Assembly: GCA_905221605.1 (NCBI GenBank)
Contig: CAJNDS010002303.1
Span: forward strand, 237,042-301,041
Direction: 5' to 3'
Length of the DNA: 64,000 nucleotides
Source of the DNA: Symbiodinium natans
Taxonomy: Eukaryota; Sar; Dinophyceae; Suessiales; Symbiodiniaceae
In this document: one piece after another, positions 49,202 to 59,115 of the stretch
How the letters are laid out: each line of letters begins with the position of its first letter
How positions within the stretch are numbered: the first letter of the stretch is position 1
Made by a program: the position numbers and the translations under genes
Notes under the pieces: model-generated
Told to the model about the DNA's origin: nothing
The model's database searches: none
The model's input: the letters and a program-made list of their open reading frames with translations, nothing else

Positions 49202-50128
49202 GCCAAAGAGCTCTTGGGAAGTTCGGGGTGTAAGGGGACAAGGGTTTAGGGTTTCAGGTTTCGGGTATAGGTTTAGGGTCCCGTCAGCGTCGCCGAGAGC
49301 GCTCTTCTTTGCCGGAGGCTCCCGCAACGATGCTACTGCTCACTACACGCGGTGGTGACCCCGTGATCTGTGGGTGGCCATGGCTCGGAAAAGCCCGTGA
49401 CGAGTGGGCCTCCTTGTATCAGACCCAGAACTCTAAACACTAAACCCCAGATAGTAGAACCCTAAACCCCAAACCCTAGAACCCACAGCCCCACAAACTT
49501 TAAGCCCCCTAGCTGCTAACTCCTCAGCCCTAAACCCTTAGCTCCTACACCCTAACACCCCTGGTTTAGGGGTGTTAGGGTTTAGGGGATGCAGGGCTAG
49601 GGGATCCAGGGTTAGGGGGACCTAGGGTTTCGGGGACTTAGGGTTTCGGGGACTTCGGGTTTAGGGGCTTCAGGGTTGAGGATTTAGGGGAACTTCAAAG
49701 CCTTGAGGGCTTTAAGAAATTGGGCTGTTGAACCCCTAAACCCTAACCCTAAACCCTAAATCCTAAACCCTAAACCCTAAACCCTAAACCCCCAAAGCCC
49801 TGGAGACTTTCCACTCTGGAGGTGGTTCTGCCCGAAACCCTAAACCTTAAACCCTAAACCCTAAACCCTGAACCCTGAACCCTAAACCCTAAACCTCGTC
49901 CCCTGGGCCTCTCGAACCTTCAACCCTGAGCCCTCATCGCCCAATGCCCCAAAACCCCGCTCCAGGTTTCACCCTAAAAACCCTGTAAACCCCTCGATAA
50001 ACCCGTAAAACCCTCTGAGCCCGTTAAACTAAACCCTATGAATCCTCTAAACCCACCCTATGAACCCTATTACACCCTATGAGCCCCTATGAACCTATGA
50101 TCCGTAACACTTTAAAGAGCCCGATGAA

Positions 50129-50226
50129 TTGGGATGTTCCACCCTTATGCTAGCAGTCCTGAATAGGGATTATAGTACCCCCCCATTATAATCCCTATTA
50201 AGGGCAGTATAAGGGGAACATCCCAA
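50129..50226. mobile_element. MITE-like hairpin, family A
   Basis: 98 bp. TTGGGATGTTCC ... TTATGCTAGCAGTCCTGAATAGGGAT is followed by its inverse ATCCCTATTAAGGGCAGTATAAGGGGAACATCCCAA. The arms pair over about 45 bp with mismatches. The best-preserved copy. Confidence 0.75.
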
Positions 50227-50585
50227 CCCTAAACCCTACGAGCCCGATGAACCCGAAACCGTGTGGCAAGCGCAGGTTCTCGCGCTGAGCAATGTCTGTG
50301 GCGCGGCCAAGGGGTTTTCAGGGCTCCGAAGGTTTGCAGTCTGCATAGGGTTTATAGGTGTTTGCAGGGTTTTAGGGTCAAAAAGGGGATTCTCACGTTT
50401 TGCAGGTGTGTTTTGTGTTGACGGGTTTTCCGGGTTGATAGGATTTGGTGAGGGTTTAGGGTTTAGGGCTAGGGAGGGAGCTGCTCCTGACTCCAAAACC
50501 CTTGCCGGAGCTTGGAGGAAAAACAAAAACTGCTGCAGCAGGATTGAGGGTTTCGGTTCTGGGCTTTGGGACCTGCGAGTTGGGG

Positions 50586-50666
50586 TTGGGATGTTCCCCC
50601 TTATCCTAGCAGTCCTCAATAGGGATTCTAGTGCCCCCTATCTAGTATAAGGGGTGAAGGTCCCAA
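50586..50666. mobile_element. MITE-like hairpin, family A (short form)
   Basis: 81 bp from TTGGGATGTTCCCCC to AAGGTCCCAA. The left arm is intact and the right arm shortened (CTAGTATAAGGGG). Confidence 0.65.
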
Positions 50667-51502
50667 GTCTGGGGTCCGAAGCCCAAAAAGCCCTAAGTCC
50701 TCTCCTAAACCCTCAATCGCTAACTTTACCACCCCGACCTTCCCGAAGCCTTGAACGTCAAGCTTGATGTGGTCTCTATCTTCGTTTAGGGTACACAGAA
50801 AGGGTTTAGGGTTTAGGGTTTAGGGTTTAGGGTTTAGGGTTTAGGGTTTAGGGTTTAGGGTTTAGGGTGCCCAAGGTAGGCAGCAGGGACAAAAGACCAC
50901 CCTGTTGAGATCCCAAACCCCAAATCCTACACCCTAAACCCCAAACCCTAAACACTAAGACCCCGGACCCGAAACCCTAAACCCTAAACCGGAAACCCTA
51001 AACCCTAAACCCTAAACCCTAAACCCTAAACCCTAAACTAGAAACCGAGCCCGTGAGGGCCCAGGGTTTGGGGTTTGGGGTTTGGGGTTTGGGGTTTGGG
51101 GTTTAGGGTTTAGGGTTTGGGGTTTAGGGTTTAGGGTTTAGGGTTTAGGGTTGAACCTTGAAGCCCTAAGGCACAACTTGCTTCAATCGGAAGTCTAAGT
51201 TGAGTTGGTTCCTTGCGTATGGGTATGGGGGCCCTTGGGCTTCTGGCGTTTACTCAAGGACCACGTAACAAAGCCCTACGCCCTAAGCCCTAAACCCCAA
51301 ACCCCAAACCCCAAAACCCTAAACCCTAAACCCTAAACCCTAAACCCTCAACCAAGCAAAACTTCGCCAAAACCGAAGTCCCACTCCCGGCCCGCCAGTT
51401 CTGCTCAAGCAGGGGGATCGCCCTCCCCGCCTGAGCGCAATTCAACCCGCCGGCAGCCCCCGGCATGGTTTTAATGATTTTAATGAAGCTTGGCTCACGG
51501 GA

Positions 51503-51656
51503 CTACTTGGAGGTTCATGGTAGTTAGTAACCAATTATAACTGTACTTATAACCCATATTATATCTATATATAGGGCACTTAAGAGGCTTAGAAGTACAG
51601 TTATAAGTACATGTACAGTTATAATTTGTTACTAAGTACCATGAACCTTCAAGTAG
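51503..51656. mobile_element. MITE-like hairpin, family B
   Basis: 154 bp. The left end CTACTTGGAGGTTCATGGT and the right end ACCATGAACCTTCAAGTAG are inverse, and pairing continues through the TATAACTGTAC region. The AT-rich loop contains ATATAGGGCACTTAAG. A half copy is at 56535-56617. Confidence 0.75.
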
Positions 51657-51986
51657 AGGAGAAGGGACCCCTTACAAGGGACCTTGGGGGGACATGTAAG
51701 GGGGCTACTGAGGGATATAGGGACGATGTAAGGTATGTATGGGGGGTTATATTATAGAGCAACAAGATGAAGGGTGCCTTCTACAGGTTTTTCCTTATAT
51801 CCGTTCAGTGGCCCCTCTTCTGGCTTAGGTTTTGGGGGCTCTTGTGGCTTTGGGTGCTTTGGGGCCTCAGCAACTTCCCCCCTGCATTTCCCAAGCCCCC
51901 AACCTCAACTCCTAAACCCTAAACCCTAACCCTAAACCATAAACCCTAAACCCTAAACCTTAAACACTAAGCCCTAAACCCCACAG

Positions 51987-54900
51987 CAAGGAAGTTCCTC
52001 GTGGCCTTGCAGTTCGCCAGCGCAGCAAAGTTCCGCTTTGAGGGCAACAGCACCCCTGCTCAGGTTCAGGGTTCGTAAGGTCGGGTTAGGGTTTTGGGTT
52101 TAGGGTTTAGGGTTTCGGGTTTCGGGTTTAGGGTTTAGGGTTTCGGGTTTAGGGTTTAGGGTTTCGGGTTTAGGGTTGAGGGTTTCGGGTTTCGGGTTTA
52201 GGGCTGCTTAAGGGTTTAGGGTTCAGAGTTTAGGATTTAACCGTCAGACATTAAAACCGAAGATCCATGGCTGTCAGCTCACCCCGGCCACATTGGGTGC
52301 GAGATCCCCGACCGCCTGGGGTTCGAGAGAGTTCGGTCCCTACCGTAAAGTCTTTCATGAGGCACGTGAAGGCTGTGTGTAGGAGGGACCTCAGGGGCTC
52401 TTTGCGGGTATGTAGGGGCTGCCTAGGTATACAGGTGCTATATACGGGTTCTATAGGACCCCTTCAACTTTCATGAGGTAGGGGCTACCGAGGTATATAG
52501 GGGCATATACGGGGCAAAAAAGGGCCCCTTCACTTTCATGAGGTAGGTGAAGGTGCTGTGTGAGGGCGTAGGGTTTGTGTCAGCAAGTTTCAGGGGCGTT
52601 TCGCTGTCGGCAAACGGCGAAGTGGCCTCTAGGATGTGCTGGCAATGACCCCTCACTGGAGTTTTTTTTGTTTTTTTCCCCCTCTTTTCTTGGGTTTTAC
52701 TCTTTTTGGTGATTCCATCGGCGAAGGCCACAGTGATTGCCAGCAGCCGGCTGAGACTTTTAGGGTATTGGGCTCTGCGATCCTTAAGCCGTGGACCTGA
52801 GACCTTCCCAAGGTACCTTCGATGTGGTCTCGGAGCTTACCAGCGAGGTTGTGCAGTTTACGGACGACGGCGAGTGGGAGGCCGACGTCGCGCTGTGGAG
52901 AGGGTTGAGGGTCTGGGCTCAGGGTTTCCCGAAATTTTTAAAAGCCTTCAAACCCTAAACTCTAAACCCTGGTCCCTCCAAACCCCCCCAAACCCTACAG
53001 CTTGCAGGCTTCTGGGTAGGTCTCAAGGGTTTGCGGTTTCCGGTGCCCAGGTGCTGGCATGATAGGGGGGGGGGGTGTCCCTAAACACTTAACCCTAAGC
53101 CCTAAACCCTATAGAGGTGGTCTTTGTCTCCTAGGGATGAGGGCCGCCTCGAGATGACCCAGGGCAACCCCTTGGATGCCCCGAACTTCGAACTCCAAAC
53201 TTTCAGGGTTTCGGGTTTAGGGTTTAGGGTTTAGGGCTTCGGGCTTTGGTCTAGTGCCAGCAGAAGGCAGACTTCTCCGGCTGCGTGGAAGTGCTGGTGG
53301 TGGCCGGAGGCCAGCAGTGTTAGAGCTCCCAAGATTGAGCCCCGAGGGGGTGGTTGTTTTTTTGGGCTTAGGGTTCAGGGTTTAGGGTTTAGGGTTTAGG
53401 GTTTAAGAATGAACCCCGAGGGGGGGGGGCGGGGGGGAGATGGGTGGGTTTAAACGGGTGGGGGTTCTTTTTGGGGATTTTTTTTGTGTCTTTTTTGGAT
53501 ATTTTTTGGTTTTCTAAACCCTGAACCCCAAACCCTAACCCCTAAACCCTAAAACCCTAAACCCTAAACCCTAAAACCCAAAAACCCGAAAACCCTAAAA
53601 CCAAAACCCGAAAAACCTAAAAACCTAAAACCCTAAAACCCTAAAACCCTAAAACCCTAAAACCCTAAAACCCTAAAACCCTACTAAAACCCTAACCCCT
53701 GAACCCTGAACCCTGAACCCTAAACCCTAAACCCTAAACCCAAAACCCTAAACCCAAAAACATACCCAAAAAATACCTGGCTCCGGTTTAAACCCCTGAA
53801 CCCCTCAACCCGTAGACCCCGAAACCCAGCACTTCAGCCCCTGAATGCACGTCAACTTCCAACAGCAGAACCGTACACACCTCAACAGTTGAAGTTCCGA
53901 TGCCCGCCCTATACCCTAAGCTCTACACACCCTACCTGATCGCCAGGCGAGTTCCAACCGGCCTAAAGTATAGAACCCTCAAGGACTAAACCTGAAACGA
54001 ACCCTCATCCCGAAACCCCAAACCATAAACCCACATTCCTAAACCCAAAATCATTCAACCCGAAACCCTCAACCCCTCAATCTTTTTCCCCTTTAGAATC
54101 AGAATTCCAAAGCCCTTCAGCCCCTGAACCTGCACATCATCTTCAGTCGAACCCTAAACCCTAAAGCCTAAAGCCTAAACCCTAAACCCTAAACCCTAAA
54201 CCCTAAACCCTAAACCCTAAACCCTTAACCCTTAACCCTTAACCCCTAAACCCTTAACCCTTAACCCTTAAACCCAAAACCTAAACCCTAAACCCTAATG
54301 GAGGCGGCGGAGGCGGAGGTCGCTCCGGCGGTGGAGGCGCCGGTGGTGGCGTGATCCACCATCCCTGCTACCAGGCGCCGGGGGTTTTTGGTGTAGGGGT
54401 TTGGGGTTTAGGGTTTAGGGTTTAGGGTTTAGGGCTTGGGGTTTAGGGTTCAGGGTTCAGGGTTGAGGGTTAGGATAGTTTTGTTCGTTAAACCCAAGGG
54501 CCCGTGCTTCGGAGGCTTGGAACACGAAGCCCTAAACCCTACACCCCCATACCCCTACGCCCCTAGACACCGGATATCAGGGTTTCGGGCCGGACGTTGA
54601 GGTCGAAGCCTCCCCCGAATCCGATACCCTACTTAAAGAATGGCCCCGGCCTGCTTGAAACAGGGTTTATGCTGCTGTTGTTGGTGAGTGTATAGTATAT
54701 ATAGTCACTTTTCTGAATTATGGTTCCTTTTTGGGGCCCTTGTTACAAGGCGGGCCCAGCTGACCACATGGAGTTCCTTGTAAATCTTGGCGTGTGTGCC
54801 TATTGGGTGTCCTTCTAGTAACAAAACTCCTACTTCACTTTCTTGCAGGCTGTTGCTCTAGAACGCGCCCGAACGCGGTTCATAGCAACTTACAACAGCA

Positions 54901-57900
54901 GCAGGTGTAGGGTTGCTTTACAACTTTCGACCCTAAACCTAAACTCTGGGGTCCACTACTACCCCCCTCTGTACTACCCCCCCCCCCTAGGTTCCCCCCA
55001 TATTTAAGGCCATTTAGAAAAATTAAGCCTAATAACGGTTAGGGGGGAACTTAATTCGGGGGTAGTATAGAGGGGGGTAGTCAGGGAACCCATGATAAAC
55101 CCTAAACCTTAAACCCGAAACCCTAAACCCTGAACCCTAAGCCCGAAACCCTAAACCCTAAACCCTAAACCCTAAACCCTAAACCCTAAACCCTAAACCC
55201 TCTCTATCATAAACCTTCGTGACTTTTCGGTCAATGTGCACCCCATTGTTCGTGACTTGTCGGTCAATTGCCCCCCATTGTTCGTGACTTTTCGGTCAAT
55301 CTGACCCCAATGTTCGTGACTTTTCGGTCAATTTGACCCCATTGTTGGTGACTTTTCGGTCAATTGCCCCCCAGACTTTTCGGTCAATCTGACTCCAATG
55401 TTCGTGACTTTTCGGTCAATCTGGACCAGTGTTGGTGACTTTTCGGTCAATCTGGACTAGTGTTGGTGACTTTTCGGTCAATTGCCCCCCATTGTTCGTG
55501 ACTTTTCGGTCAATCTGACCCCGTGCCTTTTCGGTCAATCTGGACCAGTGCTGGTGACTTTTCGGTCAATCTGGACCAGTGTTGGTGACTTTTCGGTCAA
55601 TCTGTGACTTTTCGGTCAATCTGACCCCAATGTTCGTGACTTTTCGGTCAATCTGGACCAGTGTTGGTGACTTTTCGGTCAATGGACCAGTGTTGGTGAC
55701 TTCGGTCAATCTGACCCCATTGTTCGTCGGGGGTGGGCCCAGAAGGTTCAGTGGAAAACGTGTCCGAATTGGGCAGGTAAAACTCTCTGGGGTAGGATTT
55801 TCTTAATGTTATGGGATTCTTTGGGCGGGTGGGTTTTTTTCTAAATCAGCCTGGAACCCCCTAATGATTATGAATGCTGGAACAGTGACCCTCCAGACCC
55901 TAAACCCTAAACCCTAAACCCTAAAAGAAGCTCGCAGGTGAGCCAGGGCCAGAAGTATGCCATCACCGTAGGCTCCGGCGGCAGCGGCGGGAGCAAAGGT
56001 GGCGGTAAAGGAAACACAGGCGCCTATGCGGCGAACCGAGGTTTAGGGTTTAGGGTTTAGGTCTTAGGGTTTAGGGTTTAGGGTCTAGGGTCTAGGGTTT
56101 AGGGTTTAGGGTTTAGGCACGTGCTGCACCCAAGCAGGATGGTCCAAAGTCTGTGATAGGGTTTAGGTTTCGGGTTTAGGATCTAGGGTTGAGGGGACCT
56201 AGACCCGGAAACCCCTCAGCCCAAGTAGCCGCAAGGTGGCGACTCCAAGTTCGCCGACCTCGTGGCCAAGGGCGGGGGCGGAGGCGCCAGCGACGCCCAC
56301 AAAGCCGGCTACGCGGGCGGCAGCGGCGGCGGTGGCAAGTACGGGAAGGCTCTCCATGGTATCTGTCGGTATACCTAAAGCCTAAACCCTAAACCCTAAA
56401 CCCTAAACCCTAAACCCTAAACCCTAAACCCTAAACCCTAAACCCTAAACCCTAAACTGTGCCTTAAACCCTAAACCCACCCCCTAAGCCCTAAGCCCTG
56501 AATCCTCATTTTTGTGGGGGTGGGGGAAATCAGGTACCTGGAGGTTCATGGTGCTTATGAACCAACTGTAACTGTACATGAAACCATATTAGGGCACTTG
56601 AGGGGCTTAGTAGTCCCTGTGATCCCGCTGGGTTGATTTAGGGCTTGGGGTGCACCATTTAGGGTTTAGGGTTTAGGGTTTAGGGTTTAGGGTGTAGGGT
56701 GACGTTCGAAGCCCTATCCGCAACCCCAAACTAAACTCCTTAACTTGTAATAGCCCCAATGCCTAAACCCTGCGCCCTAGACCCTAAACCCTCAACCCTT
56801 TCGAGGGTGTCTCGCGTGCTTGCACCCTAAACCCTGTATAGAGACCCTAGCACAACAGAATAGAAGAGGATGCCTTAGACACTAAGCCCTAAACAGCTTG
56901 GCCAATACAGCTCATCTCGAACAAACTTCCCTAGACCATCATTATTAAGCCGCTACCTACAAAAAAGAGCCACGGAGTTCCTGAAGACCCAAACCCCTGA
57001 AACCCCCAAACCCTAAACCCGAAACCCCTAAACCCGAAACCCCTAAACCCTAAACCCTAAACCCTAGACCCTAAACCCTAAACTCTGAGCCCCCCCACCC
57101 ACCGCCCCCGCACCTCGTCGCGTCGCGAAGCGCTTGCAATAGGACGGCGGCGTTGCCACGCAATCCACTCAGAGCGGAGCATCCTGTCTTGGGGTTTAGA
57201 ATGCAGGTTCTAGGGCTAGGGTTTAGGGTTTAGGGCTTAGGGTTTAGGGTTTGGGGCTTAGTTTAGGGTTTGCAGGCTTCTTTCGGACGTGGAGTTTGTA
57301 GTTTTCGGGTTCTTATTCCTGGACCGCGTTTGTTCTTTGCTGGCTGTGTGGCGTTTAAAGGTTTCGTCACGCGTTAAGTTCGCATCTGATTCGCAGGCGA
57401 GGTTTCTAGGGTTTACAGGGCTTTATGGTTTCCTGGGTCCAGATGGTTTATTGGTGTGCCAAAAGCCTTTCGTTGCCCTTTACCTTGGACCCCCCATAGG
57501 GGTACGAGTCTCCGAAGGTAAGGTGCCACATGAAACGTAATGACCCGTAGATATGCTCAAGACTCAAGACGGTGTTGAGGGTTTGGGGGCAAGGGCTTTG
57601 GGCTCCAGACGTAGGACCCAAGCCCCTACAAACGCTTAAACCCGTAAACCTCAGCCTCAAAATCCCTAAGACCCCCTAAAAGCCCCCCTGAAGCCCGCCG
57701 CCCCAACGCAAATTCAGCACCCTAAAGCCCAGGTGAAATTCAGCCAGCTTGCTTTGTGGTACTTTACCGTAACTTTAGATCCTTACCTTTTTTTGGTTTA
57801 TTGGGTTTCTTAATAAGGCAGCCAAAAGTTTAATTTATAGCTACCTCCTGAGTGCAGCCAAGCTTGTTCCCCAAACCCCACACACCCCCAGGACTCTGGA

Positions 57901-57940
57901 AAGTACGGCATGGGCTTCGCTGGCGGATTCGGCACCAGCG
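51987..57940 (+). CDS. Glycine-rich protein, at least eight exons, ends not found
   Basis: Exons deduced by eye are 51987-52070, 52813-52903, 53135-53207, 53261-53309, 54304-54383, 55938-56040, 56236-56348 and 57892-57940. All eight join in frame (phases 1, 2, 0, 1, 0, 1, 0, 1). Donors are GT except GC after 53309 and 56348. The first part reads FLVALQFASAAKFRFEG and later VEVLVVAGG, followed by long Gly runs with ITVGSGGSGG and GGDSKFADLVAKGGGGG. This pattern recalls the glycine-rich domains of secreted or surface proteins (the ALK-type glycine-rich fold is one case). An N-terminal exon with signal peptide and a 3' terminal exon must exist but were not found. Introns carry telomeric arrays. 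Function unknown. Confidence 0.6.
52085..52240. repeat. TTTAGGG/TTTCGGG array downstream of a donor
   Basis: Follows the donor at 52071 within about 15 bases. Alternating TTTAGGG and TTTCGGG variants. Confidence 0.9.
53515..54300. repeat. Degenerate CCCTAAA/CCCTAAAA tract upstream of a glycine-rich exon
   Basis: An octamer form (AACCCTAA plus an extra A) at 53525-53690 and a heptamer form at 54150-54300, separated by less ordered DNA. The last units end four bases before the acceptor ATGGAG of the exon at 54304. The opposite TTTAGGG tract is at 53368-53405 in the same intron. Confidence 0.85.
54958..55081. repeat. Inverted repeat with C-rich/G-rich arms
   Basis: ACTACCCCCCTCTGTACTAC on the left and its near inverse GTAGTATAGAGGGGGGTAGT on the right, loop about 70 bp, AT-rich. 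Size and form are MITE-like, but no second copy was found in the window. Confidence 0.6.
55217..55727. repeat. About 30-bp tandem repeat (GTGACTTTTCGGTCAAT core), roughly 16 copies
   Basis: The constant core GTGACTTTTCGGTCAAT alternates with variable 8-15 bp linkers (CTGACCCCAATGTTC, CTGGACCAGTGTTG, TGCCCCCCATTGTTC). It lies in the intron before the exon at 55938. The linkers are not unique spacers, so this is a minisatellite. Confidence 0.9.
56041..56118. repeat. TTTAGGG array fused to a donor
   Basis: The exon ends CGAG and the intron begins GTTTAGGGTTTAGGG, so the first heptamer itself provides the GT donor. Confidence 0.9.
56535..56617. mobile_element. Half copy of hairpin family B
   Basis: TACCTGGAGGTTCATGGTG, then AACTGTACATG and ATTAGGGCACTTGAGGGGCT, matching the left arm and loop of 51503-51656. 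The right arm is missing. Confidence 0.6.
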
Positions 57941-57959
57941 GTACTTGGAGCCGTGGGTG

Positions 57960-58110
57960 TGCTTAGGGTTTAGGGTTTATAGGGTTTAGGGTTTAGGGTT
58001 TAGGGTTTAGGGTTTAGGGTTTAGGGTTTAGGGTTTAGGGTTTAGGGTTTAGGGTTTAGGGTTTAGGGTTTTAGGGTTTTAGGGTTTTAGGGTTTTAGGG
58101 TTTTGGCTTT
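57960..58110. repeat. TTTAGGG array, changing to TTTTAGGG, downstream of the last mapped donor
   Basis: About 15 heptamers followed by five octamers, starting about 25 bases after the donor at 57941 (GTACTTGG). Confidence 0.9.
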
Positions 58111-58815
58111 GAGCCTGGGCTTTAAGCTTGCGGGTGTGGTGGCGTTGGGGTTCAGGGTCGAGGGTGTCTTGTGTTTTGGAAGGGGCTTGGTGTTGGCTTC
58201 TGCGATGAGTTTTGGGGCTCAGGGGTTTGGGGGGTGATGTGTAAATCGTTCAGTGTGCGTACACATAGCGGTGATGTGCATTATCAGTGCGTTAAAGGTT
58301 GAAGCCTGCCCCGCCCCCATATTAAGGTCTTGTTGCAACAGCTACGATCGAACACCACGAGTTCGAAACAGAAATATGTTGGCGGTCAAGAACACGTTTA
58401 TGCCAAAGGTGTCTTACTTGTTTTTGTTGCCTTGGGGTCGTGTTGGGTTAAATTCTTGATGTTTGCTGTTTGGGTTAGTTCTCTCCTTTGCTTTGCAGAA
58501 CGCTTTTGATTTCGGAAGCAGTGGCTCAAAGTATGACACTCGGACAAGCCTTATGGTGTTGAACAGCGTACCGGTCAAACATGCAGATGCGCCCGATTTG
58601 CAAAGATCACAACAAGGTCTATTTCAACGGCACGCCGATTGCTGGGGCTTTCCGGGTGTAGGGCTTTGGGGTTTAAGCAAGGTTCATCTTGGGTTTAGGG
58701 CTTCAGGTGTAGGGTTTCGGCGGCCCTAAAGCCTATATGAGCCCTAAACCCTACACCCTACACTACACCCCAAACCCTAAACCTCTCCTACCATATAATT
58801 ATAAACCTTAATGGT
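58111..58815. other. Unassigned stretch with possible exon
   Basis: After TTTGCAG at about 58497 a frame stays open through 58729, and an overlapping frame near 58580-58650 reads protein-like (ICKDHNKVYFNGTPIAG). I could not fit either to the phase of the exon ending at 57940, so no exon is called. Confidence 0.3.
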
Positions 58816-59112
58816 ATTCGTGGGCAAGGCCCAAATATTCGTGGGCAAGGCCCAAAGATTCGTGGGCAAGGCCCAAATATTCGTGGGCAAGGCCCAAAAT
58901 CCGGATTTTGGGCCTTGCCCACGAATTTTTGGGCCTTGCCCACGAATTTTTGGGCCTTGCCCACGAATTTCTGGGGTTGTTGGTTCGTGGGCAAGGCCCA
59001 AAATATTCGTGGGCAAGGCCCAAATATTCGTGGGCAAGGCCCAAATATTCGTGGGCAAGGCCCAAGTATTCGTGGGCAAGGCCCAAAAATTCGTGGGCAA
59101 GGCCCAAGGCCC
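58816..59112. repeat. Direct and inverted array of ATTCGTGGGCAAGGCCCAAA
   Basis: Four forward units, then three units in the opposite orientation (TTTGGGCCTTGCCCACGAAT), then six forward units. Each unit contains the palindrome-like GGGCAAGGCCC. The whole can fold into large cruciforms. Because of the inverted structure frames are open on both strands; none is considered a gene. Confidence 0.95.
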
Positions 59113-59115
59113 ACA

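Larger units (their letters stand above)
49202..51986. other. Intergenic region of telomeric variants and hairpin elements
   Basis: No supported gene. It contains TTTAGGG tracts (50450-50470, 50803-50870, 51060-51155), CCCTAAA tracts (49735-49795, 49838-49895, 50930-51045, 51285-51350), two family A hairpins and one family B hairpin. A short open segment at about 50259-50310 (VWQAQVLALSN) could be an upstream exon of the glycine-rich gene, but splice phases were not convincing. Confidence 0.5.

Noticed and set aside
55217-55727. CRISPR-like array
   Set aside because: The linkers recur instead of being unique, the core is not palindromic, no cas genes are present and the context is a nuclear intron.
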